Positions 1 to 5,507 of a stretch of DNA of 5,637 nt are shown here, piece by piece. Origin of the DNA: JBHIBA01 sp046758845 (GTDB taxonomy: Bacteria > UBA8248 > JACPRG01 > G963555815); the NCBI GenBank assembly GCA_046758845.1, contig JBHIBA010000305.1, positions 1-5,637 on the forward strand. The letters run 5' to 3'. The notes under the pieces were generated by a model that saw only the letters and a program-made list of their open reading frames with translations, ran no database searches and was not told the DNA's origin. Both the position numbers and the translations under genes were made by a program. Numbering within the stretch: the stretch's first letter is position 1; each line of letters opens with the position of its first letter.

Positions 1-573
1 ATCCGCTACGGGGTGGCGCGCGGGATCTTTTCCAACGAGGCTGGCATAGGGTCTGCCGGGATAGCCCATGGAGCAGCACAGACCACCTCTCCCGTCCGCC
101 AAGGAAACATCGCGATGCTGGGAGTCTTTATCGACACGCTGGTGATCAACACGATCACCACCCTGGCCATTGTGCTGACGGGGGTGTGGTCGACCGGCTT
201 GACCAGCACAACCCTGACCGCCCACGCCTTCAGTAAGGTCCTGGGTGACCTGGGGAGCTGGATCGTTGCCTTTGGCTCCGTGACCTTCGGCTATTCCACG
301 CTGCTGACATGGTCCTACTATGGGTTAAAGTGCACGGATTACCTTTTTGGGGCCAGGGTCTCCCTTCCTTACCGCTGGATTTGGTGCCTAGTCATTATCG
401 TGGGAGCGCTCTTCTCTGGCGACTTGACCGGTGTCAAATTCATTTGGGACATAGCCGATACCGTGAACGGTGCCATGGCGATACCGAACCTTATCGCACT
501 CATCTGGATGAGCCGGTTTCTCTTCCGTGAGACCCTCGCTTATAAACCCGATTCCGAAGGCCCAGGCAGTTGA
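1..573 (+). CDS. Sodium:alanine/glycine symporter family (AGCS) protein, 5'-truncated
   Basis: This is the C-terminal part (190 codons) of an AGCS amino-acid carrier, an inner-membrane protein that takes up alanine, glycine or a similar small amino acid with Na+ or H+. Frame 1 is open from the first base, so the true start lies outside the window and the GTG at 13 is internal. Family members are about 450-500 residues, so roughly 260-300 are missing. The family signature is clear at window residues 5-35: VARGIFSNEAG, then GSAGIAH, then TTSPVRQG. Hydrophobic segments follow at about 37-61, 86-107, 124-140 and 146-172, including the typical WSYYG and AIPNLIAL stretches, then a short polar tail. 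Many relatives have SAPIAHAAA where this one has SAGIAHGAA, a Pro-to-Gly change in a core motif. The next gene starts 57 bp downstream on the same strand, so co-transcription is likely. The family call is firm; the substrate is not readable. Confidence 0.95.
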   Translation: MRYGVARGIFSNEAGIGSAGIAHGAAQTTSPVRQGNIAMLGVFIDTLVINTITTLAIVLTGVWSTGLTSTTLTAHAFSKVLGDLGSWIVAFGSVTFGYSTLLTWSYYGLKCTDYLFGARVSLPYRWIWCLVIIVGALFSGDLTGVKFIWDIADTVNGAMAIPNLIALIWMSRFLFRETLAYKPDSEGPGS

Positions 574-630
574 GGCATTGAGCGTTGAAAACCCCTTTCC
601 CCAGACTGACCCCCGAGTAGAGGGACCACT

Positions 631-2034
631 ATGGCATCGCACAAAGCGAATTTCGAGAATCCATACACCCGCGGCATCGCCTCCTTCGTCTCAGGACTCC
701 GATACGAGGAGATACCGGAGGAGGTTCGCAACCGAATCAAGCTGCTCATCCTGGATTCCCTGGGATGCGGGCTCTACGCGTCGCGGCTTCCTTGGAGCAG
801 GGTCGTTGTGGACACGCTCCAATACCTGGACACCTCTTCGGCCTGCACGGTGTGGGGGACATCCAAGAAACTCTCGGCGCCCCACGCTGCCCTGGCCAAT
901 GGGACTATGGTCCAGGGCTATGAAATCGACGACGTCCACCGAAAAGGTGTTCTGCACGTAGGCGCAGTCACCCTTCCAGCCATCATGGCCGTTGCAGAAA
1001 TCCGCCCGAACATGAGCGGGCGAGACTTCCTGACCGCGGCGGTGGCCGGCTATGAGATCGGCCCCCGGGTGGGTTTGTGCATGGGGCCCGAACACATTGG
1101 ACAAGGCTGGCATTCGGGTGCCACGACGGGCGTGTTCTCCGCCGTGGCGGGAGCAATCTCCGCCCTCAGGCTTTCGGAGGAACAGGCCGTCCACGCCATC
1201 GGCATCGCGGGAACACAATCCTGCGGTCTCATGGCCGCCCAGTACGGAGCCATGGTGAAGCGGATGCATGCCGGAAGGGCCTCTCAAAGCGGTCTCTACG
1301 GGGCACTCCTTGCGGAAAACGGATTTACCGGCATCATCAATCTATTCGAGAGCGAGTACGGAGGGTTCTGTACTACCTTCTCCCGGTCCCAGGACCGCTT
1401 CGACATCTCCGAGCTCACCTCGGGTCTCGGCGAGCGCTACGAAACGATGAATATATCCCTCAAGTTCTACTCCTGCGTAGCGACCAACCACACCACCCTG
1501 GATTCCCTGCGAGCGATGCAGAAGAAAAGACCGTTCAAGGCCGATGAAGTTAAACAGATCCGGGTCTGGGGCCACCAGATTACGGTGGACCACGTCGGAT
1601 GGCCGTACCGGCCGGAGGGGGTTACTGCGGCACAGCTCAACCTTCCTTTCTGTGTCGCGACGCTCCTTTTGGAGGGAGACGTTTTCGTGGAGCAGTTCTC
1701 CGAGAAGATGATCAAAGACCCGGCGCGCATGGCGCTGGCGGAAAAAGTGGAGGTCATTCATGACCCCGAAATCACCGCCAAGGGAAGGGAGTTCCGCCAT
1801 CTCGTGCGCGTGGAAGTAACACTGAAGGACGGGACGGTCCTTAGCGAATCGGCCGAAGCCTACCGCGGAAGCGAGAAAAACTTTGCGACCGACGCGCACA
1901 TCATCGAGAAGTTCGAGAAGCTAGTCACCCACATCCTGCCGCGTGGTCAGGCCCATCGGCTGCGAGATACGGTGCTCGGCCTGGAAACGATTCAAAAGGC
2001 GACGGATCTTGTGCGCCTGCTCGTAGCCGCATAG
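631..2034 (+). CDS. MmgE/PrpD family protein (2-methylcitrate dehydratase-like)
   Basis: This complete 467-residue protein has the usual length of the MmgE/PrpD family, which includes 2-methylcitrate dehydratase, cis-aconitate decarboxylase and iminodisuccinate epimerase. All are cytosolic enzymes acting on di- or tricarboxylates. The all-alpha N-terminal domain spans about residues 10-270 and carries the conserved active-site stretches: IDDVH (99-103), H109 in LHVGAV, WHSGATTG (160-167, H161) and MVKRMHAG (208-215, K210 and H213). The smaller C-terminal alpha/beta domain follows (about 275-465, with the FYSCVATNH stretch at its beginning). The ATG at 631 is preceded by AGAGGGA (619-625) with a 5-base spacer, which supports this start. 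The gene sits 57 bp behind an AGCS amino-acid symporter. No methylcitrate synthase or lyase gene is visible, so propionate metabolism is not supported by context. An epimerase or dehydratase on an amino-acid-derived substrate is equally possible. The family call is strong; the reaction is unknown. Confidence 0.95.
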   Translation: MASHKANFENPYTRGIASFVSGLRYEEIPEEVRNRIKLLILDSLGCGLYASRLPWSRVVVDTLQYLDTSSACTVWGTSKKLSAPHAALANGTMVQGYEIDDVHRKGVLHVGAVTLPAIMAVAEIRPNMSGRDFLTAAVAGYEIGPRVGLCMGPEHIGQGWHSGATTGVFSAVAGAISALRLSEEQAVHAIGIAGTQSCGLMAAQYGAMVKRMHAGRASQSGLYGALLAENGFTGIINLFESEYGGFCTTFSRSQDRFDISELTSGLGERYETMNISLKFYSCVATNHTTLDSLRAMQKKRPFKADEVKQIRVWGHQITVDHVGWPYRPEGVTAAQLNLPFCVATLLLEGDVFVEQFSEKMIKDPARMALAEKVEVIHDPEITAKGREFRHLVRVEVTLKDGTVLSESAEAYRGSEKNFATDAHIIEKFEKLVTHILPRGQAHRLRDTVLGLETIQKATDLVRLLVAA

Positions 2035-2064
2035 GCGGCCACAGAGAATTCCCTGCGGCCACCT
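2033..2064 (-). terminator. Strong hairpin in minus-strand RNA, candidate 3' end of the ligase-hydratase transcript
   Basis: The 32 bases form an inverted repeat centred on GAATTC (2046-2051). On the plus strand 13 of 16 position pairs are complementary, and the three exceptions (2036/2061, 2041/2056, 2045/2052) are all A/C. On the minus strand each exception becomes G/U, so minus-strand RNA can fold into a stem of about 14 pairs with three wobbles and an AAUU loop. It lies about 88 bases beyond the hydratase stop and overlaps the PrpD stop codon (2032-2034). No T-run follows in the minus direction, so it is not a classic intrinsic terminator. It may be a Rho-associated or RNA-stabilising 3' structure. 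The pairing is seen directly; the role is inferred. Confidence 0.45.
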
Positions 2065-2113
2065 GTCGTCTGATGTGATCACCGGAAACGGGTGGCTAGT
2101 CGCGGAGGTGGCC
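2057..2113 (+). other. Convergent-gap stem-loop enclosing a GAAA-loop hairpin
   Basis: GGCCACCT at 2057-2064 is exactly complementary to AGGTGGCC at 2106-2113. Inside the 41-base loop a smaller hairpin can form at 2080-2094: CACCG, a GAAA tetraloop at 2085-2088, then CGG and GTG with one bulged G at 2092. In plus-strand RNA this would lie just after the PrpD stop and could mark the transcript's 3' end. There is no following T-run, so termination is only a suggestion. The left arm is shared with the 2033-2064 hairpin, so the two folds exclude each other. Confidence 0.25.
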
Positions 2114-2151
2114 ATTCCGTCCCCGCAGGAAGAAGTAAGTCATCCGGCATA

Positions 2152-2922
2152 TCAACGCCCTTCAAAACGAGGCAGGCGCTTTTCGAGGAAGGCCCGCACT
2201 CCCTCCTCGTAATCGTGGGTGGACCGAAGGTAGGCATAGGCCTTGCGCTCGAGTTCCAGGGCGGTTCCGAGGGGAACGTCGGCTCCGTCCTGAAGCGTCC
2301 GTTTAAGGACGCCGAGAGAGAGGGGTGAGAGCTTCAGAAGGTCTTGCACCAATTCCTCGACCACGGCATCAAGCTCCCCTGCGGGCACGACCTTCGCGAC
2401 GATCCCGAGGCGTTCTGCCTCAGCGGCATCCATCCGGCGTCCGGTCATAATCCAGTATTTCGCGCGGCCGGGGCCGATGAGGCGGAGCAGCCTCTGGCTT
2501 CCTCCGCTTCCCGGCATCATCCCCAGACGCACTTCGGGAAGGGCAAACTCAGAAGATTCGGTAGCGATGCGGATGTCACAGGCCAGGGCGAGCTCGAACC
2601 CGGCCCCTAGCGCGAATCCGTCAATAGCCGCGATCACCGGCTTCGGGCACGCTTCCGTGGTTTCCATCTCTTTTCCCCAGGCCACCAGGTCGTGCGGCGC
2701 CAACTTGAGGAACTGGGCAACGTCGCCGCCAGCGGAGAAGGCCTTATTTCCAGCTCCCTGCACGAGGACCACCCGGACCTTTGGCTCATCGCTCAACTCG
2801 CCGATGGCCCTGCCGTAAGCCTGGCGCATCTCGACCGTCATAGCGTTCATTTTGCCTGGACGGTCGATGATGATTTTTCCGGCCCGGCCTTGGTGTGTCC
2901 TCTCAATTCGAATTTTTCCCAT
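2152..2922 (-). CDS. Enoyl-CoA hydratase/isomerase (crotonase family)
   Basis: This complete 256-residue crotonase-fold protein is of normal family length. It is expected to hydrate a trans-2-enoyl-CoA to a 3-hydroxyacyl-CoA in the cytosol. The first oxyanion-hole loop is AFSAGGD (61-67) and the second is GFALGAGFE (102-110). Both glutamates used by true hydratases are present and correctly spaced: E110 in GFELALACD and E130 in ALPEVRLG. The PGSGGSQRL stretch (137-145) and the C-terminal helices are intact. The ATG at 2922 has AGAGAGG (2927-2933) four bases upstream. It follows the acyl-CoA ligase by 23 bp on the same strand, so the two are almost certainly co-transcribed and probably handle the same acyl chain. 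Crotonase relatives also include isomerases, lyases and dehalogenases, but the Glu pair favours hydration. The exact substrate cannot be read. The gene converges on the PrpD gene. Confidence 0.96.
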   Translation of the reverse strand: MGKIRIERTHQGRAGKIIIDRPGKMNAMTVEMRQAYGRAIGELSDEPKVRVVLVQGAGNKAFSAGGDVAQFLKLAPHDLVAWGKEMETTEACPKPVIAAIDGFALGAGFELALACDIRIATESSEFALPEVRLGMMPGSGGSQRLLRLIGPGRAKYWIMTGRRMDAAEAERLGIVAKVVPAGELDAVVEELVQDLLKLSPLSLGVLKRTLQDGADVPLGTALELERKAYAYLRSTHDYEEGVRAFLEKRLPRFEGR

Positions 2923-2945
2923 TCAGCCTCTCTGTGAAGTGCTCG

Positions 2946-4496
2946 TCATGACGAATAGGGTTCGTATTCCCCGGCCCTCAGCATGCGGCGAAGGATCTTG
3001 CCCGAGGCCGTCCTGGGAATCCGCTTGACAAAGATCACTCGGCGCGGCCTCTTGAAGGCGGAGAAATCCGCCTGCTCCCGGCAGTGCCGGTCAATCTCCT
3101 CGGCCGTCAGGTCTTTTCCCGCCGGGACGACGAAGGCCGTCACCGCTTGTCCCCATTTAGGGTCGTCCACGCCGATGACGGCCGACTCCACAATTTGAGG
3201 GTGCCGGGTCAGGACGTCTTCTACCTCAGTGGGATAGATGTTCTCGCCACCCGAGATGATCATGTCATCCACACGCCCGCTGACGTGGATGTCCCCGTCC
3301 TCGTCCTCGTAGCCCACGTCTCCCGTGAAGTACCAGCCGTGACGCATGGCCTTTTCGTCGGCATCCGCCCGCCGCCAATAGCCGTGGAAACCCTCCTCGC
3401 TTCTAAGGCTGGCGATGATCTCCCCCACTTCTCCCCGGGGAACGACCTCATCGGGTGTCACACGCCTTTCCGGGTCCGCCTTGACGATTCGGAGGCTCGA
3501 GTTCATGCCCGGTCGGCCTCCGGAGGAGGGCTTTTCCCGTAGGTTCTGATTGATGGAGAAGGTGTAGATCTCCGTGCTGCCGTAATGGTTGGTGAAAACC
3601 TCAGGTCTGAACCGGCCGATGACGTTCTCGACCAGCGTGCGGGTCATTGGCGCCCCCGCAAAGGCCAGGCGGCGCACGCAGGAAAGGTCATGGTCTTTGA
3701 GATTTCGGGTACGCAGAAGCTCATGAAAGAGAGTGGGAATAAGGTAGAGCGAAGAAATTTTCTCGCGAGCAACAAGCTCCACCGCCGCCTCGGCATCGAA
3801 GCCGCGCATGACGATAAAGGCGCCGTTCAGCAGTACCATGGTCATCAGGGAAACGATGCCCATAACGTGGTAGAGCGGCATGACCCCCAGGGTCCGCTCC
3901 CCCAGGCGATAGCCGCATTGGATGGCCTGAGCCAAGGCGCTTGCGTCCTGCGCCTGGTGGGCGCGGGGAACGCCCTTAGGCCGCCCGGTCGTGCCGGAGG
4001 TGTAAAGCATGAGGCAGACGAGGTCTTCGGAGATCGACTCCCCCGGCGCAGCGTCCGTCTGGCCTTCCACAAGCGCGGAAAAGGTCTCGCACCCTCCAGG
4101 TGGATCCGCGTCACAGAAGATCTTTCGGCATCCCTTGGGGAAGTCGCCGACCGCCCTCATGCCCGATTCCCGAGAAACATCCTCAAAGACAAAGACCTTG
4201 GCCTCGGCATCTTTAACGCAGTAGGCGATCTCCCCCGGACTGAACCGGTAGTTGATGGGTGTGGCGATGGCGCCTAGTTTCATGAGGCCGTACCAGGAGG
4301 TCACCAACTCTTCGCGGTTGCGCAGGGCCAGAACCACGTGATCCTGGCGGCCAACGCCAAGCTCCCGGAAGGCCCGAGCCGCCCGGTTGACCGCACGGTC
4401 CCACTCGGCGAACGTCAGCCGCAGCGGCCCATCCACCAGGAACTCGCGATCAGGATAGCGAAGCACCGAAAGCGCGAGTCTCTGAATGAGGTCCAT
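2946..4496 (-). CDS. AMP-forming acyl-CoA synthetase (acyl/fatty-acid CoA ligase family)
   Basis: This complete 516-residue class I adenylate-forming ligase makes an acyl-CoA from a carboxylic acid, ATP and CoA through an acyl-AMP intermediate. The motifs appear in order: the phosphate-binding loop YTSGTTGRPKG (165-175), MPLYHVMG (206-213), NHYGSTE (303-309), WYFTGDVG (388-395, with ribose-binding D393), the hinge-region GRVDDMIISGGENIYP (407-422) and PRTASGKILRR (494-504), whose K500 is the expected catalytic lysine. All key residues are present, so it should be active. An in-frame TGA lies 9 bases upstream of the ATG at 4496, so no earlier start is possible. No Shine-Dalgarno sits at ideal distance: the best is GGAG at 4510-4513, 13 bases away and next to a hairpin. 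It is first in a two-gene operon with the hydratase. The acid substrate (fatty, branched or aromatic) cannot be told from sequence by eye. Confidence 0.96.
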   Translation of the reverse strand: MDLIQRLALSVLRYPDREFLVDGPLRLTFAEWDRAVNRAARAFRELGVGRQDHVVLALRNREELVTSWYGLMKLGAIATPINYRFSPGEIAYCVKDAEAKVFVFEDVSRESGMRAVGDFPKGCRKIFCDADPPGGCETFSALVEGQTDAAPGESISEDLVCLMLYTSGTTGRPKGVPRAHQAQDASALAQAIQCGYRLGERTLGVMPLYHVMGIVSLMTMVLLNGAFIVMRGFDAEAAVELVAREKISSLYLIPTLFHELLRTRNLKDHDLSCVRRLAFAGAPMTRTLVENVIGRFRPEVFTNHYGSTEIYTFSINQNLREKPSSGGRPGMNSSLRIVKADPERRVTPDEVVPRGEVGEIIASLRSEEGFHGYWRRADADEKAMRHGWYFTGDVGYEDEDGDIHVSGRVDDMIISGGENIYPTEVEDVLTRHPQIVESAVIGVDDPKWGQAVTAFVVPAGKDLTAEEIDRHCREQADFSAFKRPRRVIFVKRIPRTASGKILRRMLRAGEYEPYSS

Positions 4497-4513
4497 GCCC
4501 GCTCACGCGCTCC

Positions 4514-4542
4514 GTCAAGTGGGCAGAAGCCTGCCCCCTGAC
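4514..4542 (-). promoter_or_regulatory. Leader hairpin abutting the candidate ribosome-binding site of the acyl-CoA ligase
   Basis: GGGCAG (4521-4526) and CTGCCC (4531-4536) pair perfectly around a 4-base loop. GTCA (4514-4517) pairs with TGAC (4539-4542) below a small internal loop, giving about 10 base pairs. Read on the minus strand, the stem ends immediately before GGAG (4510-4513), the only Shine-Dalgarno-like sequence upstream of the ligase ATG at 4496, which is 13 bases further on. The structure could affect translation initiation or mark a protein-binding dyad. The pairing is seen; the function is inferred. Confidence 0.35.
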
Positions 4543-4558
4543 AAATTCTCTCAAAGGG

Positions 4559-4584
4559 TCGGGCATGGCAATTTTGTCGCCCGA
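4559..4584 (+). promoter_or_regulatory. Inverted repeat enclosing a sigma-54-like promoter match
   Basis: TCGGGC (4559-4564) and GCCCGA (4579-4584) are exact inverted repeats, and the interior can add four more pairs including one G-T. Within it, 4566-4580 reads TGGCA, six bases, then TCGC. The GG and GC elements are 10 bases apart, as in -24/-12 promoters, with 8 of 11 consensus positions matching. A start near 4592 would give the rhomboid gene a leader of about 200 bases. No activator site was identified, and such a match can arise by chance. Confidence 0.18.
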
Positions 4585-4656
4585 GAAAACAAATCAAGAT
4601 GTTTGGATGGCACAACGGAGGTGATGTTAACAAAGGCAGACCTTGGAGGCAAATAG

Positions 4657-4668
4657 AAGCCGCGGCTT
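4657..4668. repeat. Perfect 12-bp palindrome
   Basis: AAGCCG followed directly by CGGCTT is a perfect palindrome. It lies about 130 bases upstream of the rhomboid start and directly after the stop of a 10-codon reading frame (4624-4656). It could be a site for a dimeric regulator or a short AAGC/GCTT stem with a CGCG loop. No regulator family is recognised from it. Confidence 0.3.
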
Positions 4669-4734
4669 TGAATCTGGTCTTTGGGGGGTAAAGCTAACGT
4701 TTGTGTCTCCGAAGCCCGACACCAAAAAGCCGAT

Positions 4735-4755
4735 GTTTCCAAGGCTTGTGGAAAC
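4735..4755. promoter_or_regulatory. 7+7-bp dyad upstream of the rhomboid promoter, possible operator
   Basis: GTTTCCA (4735-4741) and TGGAAAC (4749-4755) are perfect inverted repeats separated by 7 bases. The right arm ends 5 bases before the candidate -35 hexamer at 4761. The dyad is therefore centred about 50 bases upstream of the predicted start, a position usual for an activator. It could also form a hairpin in a longer leader RNA. The symmetry is seen; the regulatory role is inferred. Confidence 0.3.
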
Positions 4756-4760
4756 CAGGG

Positions 4761-4789
4761 TAGAAAGGGCCAGCAAACTAAGGCATAAT
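4761..4789 (+). promoter_or_regulatory. Candidate sigma-70 promoter for the rhomboid gene
   Basis: TAGAAA (4761-4766, 4 of 6 to TTGACA) is followed after exactly 17 bases by CATAAT (4784-4789, 5 of 6 to TATAAT). Transcription would begin near 4796. That makes the ATG at 4800 almost leaderless, but gives about a 28-base leader to the in-frame ATG at 4824, which has its own AGAGG. This is a consensus match only. Confidence 0.35.
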
Positions 4790-4799
4790 TCATAGGACA

Positions 4800-5507
4800 A
4801 TGATTTACCAGACTAGAGGCATAATGCTCGGGAGAGGCTCTATCACACCGGCGGTCAAAGGGTTGATCATTGCAAACGTTGGAGTTTTTCTCCTTCAGGC
4901 CTTGCTGGACTATAGCTTCATCATCATTTTTGGCCTTGTGCCTTATCTCGTATGGCGGAAACTTTACATCTGGCAGCTCTTCACATACCAGTTTCTCCAT
5001 GGAGGGATTTTCCACCTTCTGTTTAACATGCTTGCCCTCTGGATGTTCGGCTGTGACCTGGAAAGGCGATGGGGCCCTCAATTCTTTCTCAAATACTACT
5101 TCGTTTCCGTCGTCGGGGGGGGGATTTTGAACGCGGTCCTTATGCCTGGTCTTATGGTGCCCAGCATCGGGGCTTCAGCGGGGATTTACGGAATCCTTCT
5201 TGCCTATGGGCTCATATATCCTGACCAGGTTGTTTACTTCTACTTTCTCTTCCCTCTCAAAATGAGGCACTTCGTGATTATCATTGGAGCCATTTCTCTC
5301 TATTCCTCGATGACGGCCACCCAATCTGGGATTGCCCATCTCGCCCATTTGGGGGGGATGGGTTTTGGTTACTTCTATCTACGTTGGGGAAATCCTTGGG
5401 TTTGGGCCAGGATCTATCTGGATCAATACCGTCTGGCTCGCCGCAAGCGGCGCTTGCGTGTGATAACCGGGAATAAGGATGATGACTCCAAGCCAACCCT
5501 GCACTAA
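4800..5507 (+). CDS. Rhomboid family intramembrane serine protease
   Basis: This 235-residue polytopic membrane protein cleaves transmembrane or membrane-adjacent substrates inside the bilayer. The core is complete: WQLFTYQFLHGGIFH (58-72) leading into the H72-N76 pair, then ALWMFGCDLERRWG (79-92), GASAGIYG (124-131) with nucleophile S126, and AHLGGMGFGY (182-191) with partner H183. About six membrane segments are visible (roughly 20-50, 63-84, 96-117, 124-140, 144-170 and 180-196). A basic tail RLARRKRRLR (211-220) is probably cytosolic. The residues after the serine read Ala-Gly rather than the common Gly-Ala, a tolerated variation. The start is uncertain: the ATG at 4800 has AGGA only 2 bases upstream, while the in-frame ATG at 4824 (residue 9) has AGAGG 4 bases upstream. 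The gene is A+T-richer than its neighbours and holds a 9-G run. It is divergent from the ligase operon with no obvious functional link. Substrates are unknown. Confidence 0.96.
   Translation: MIYQTRGIMLGRGSITPAVKGLIIANVGVFLLQALLDYSFIIIFGLVPYLVWRKLYIWQLFTYQFLHGGIFHLLFNMLALWMFGCDLERRWGPQFFLKYYFVSVVGGGILNAVLMPGLMVPSIGASAGIYGILLAYGLIYPDQVVYFYFLFPLKMRHFVIIIGAISLYSSMTATQSGIAHLAHLGGMGFGYFYLRWGNPWVWARIYLDQYRLARRKRRLRVITGNKDDDSKPTLH
4815..4819 (+). promoter_or_regulatory. Ribosome-binding site favouring the internal rhomboid start at 4824
   Basis: AGAGG lies 4 bases before the ATG at 4824, the same arrangement as AGAGAGG with 4 bases before the hydratase gene in this window. The upstream ATG at 4800 lacks a well-placed site. 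With the promoter candidate at 4761-4789, this makes a 227-residue product plausible. Confidence 0.35.
5115..5123 (+). repeat. Run of nine G within the rhomboid gene
   Basis: Nine consecutive G occur where the gene encodes VVGGG (residues 104-108), shortly before the catalytic serine. A second run of seven G lies at 5351-5357 over the LGGM codons. A gain or loss of one G would shift the frame and destroy the active site. The present length keeps the frame open, so the read is consistent as given. Confidence 0.6.

Larger units (their letters stand above)
4497..4799. other. Divergent intergenic region between the ligase operon and the rhomboid gene
   Basis: This 303-base gap must hold the minus-strand promoter of the ligase-hydratase operon and the plus-strand promoter of the rhomboid gene. 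It contains no convincing protein gene. It does contain hairpins at 4514-4542 and 4559-4584, a perfect 12-bp palindrome at 4657-4668, a 7+7-bp dyad at 4735-4755, a sigma-70-like promoter at 4761-4789 and a sigma-54-like match at 4566-4580. No convincing minus-strand -35/-10 pair was found. Base composition becomes more A+T-rich moving into this gap from the ligase side. Confidence 0.8.

Noticed and set aside
691..1287. A 198-codon minus-strand open frame opposite the PrpD-family gene
   Set aside because: It is antisense to a conserved enzyme, low in hydrophobic-core pattern and rich in Arg, Gly and His as expected for a shadow frame.
2035..2062. Direct repeat GCGGCCAC at 2035-2042 and 2055-2062
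   Set aside because: It is a by-product of the inverted repeat at 2033-2064 built on the self-complementary GGCC, and no third copy exists, so it is not a repeat array.
3585..4277. A 230-codon open frame on the plus strand opposite the acyl-CoA ligase
   Set aside because: It lies wholly antisense to a gene with every ligase motif intact, has no recognisable domain, and is explained by G+C-rich codon structure leaving opposite frames open.
4599..4691. A 30-codon plus-strand frame, starting MFGWHNGGDVNKG, upstream of the rhomboid gene
   Set aside because: It faintly recalls Gly/Asn-rich membrane-protein N-termini, but it has no ribosome-binding site, stops after 30 codons and shows nothing else of such a gene.
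4551..5081. A 176-codon minus-strand frame spanning the divergent gap and the start of the rhomboid gene
   Set aside because: It overlaps the rhomboid gene antisense, and the translation has no coherent domain or membrane pattern.
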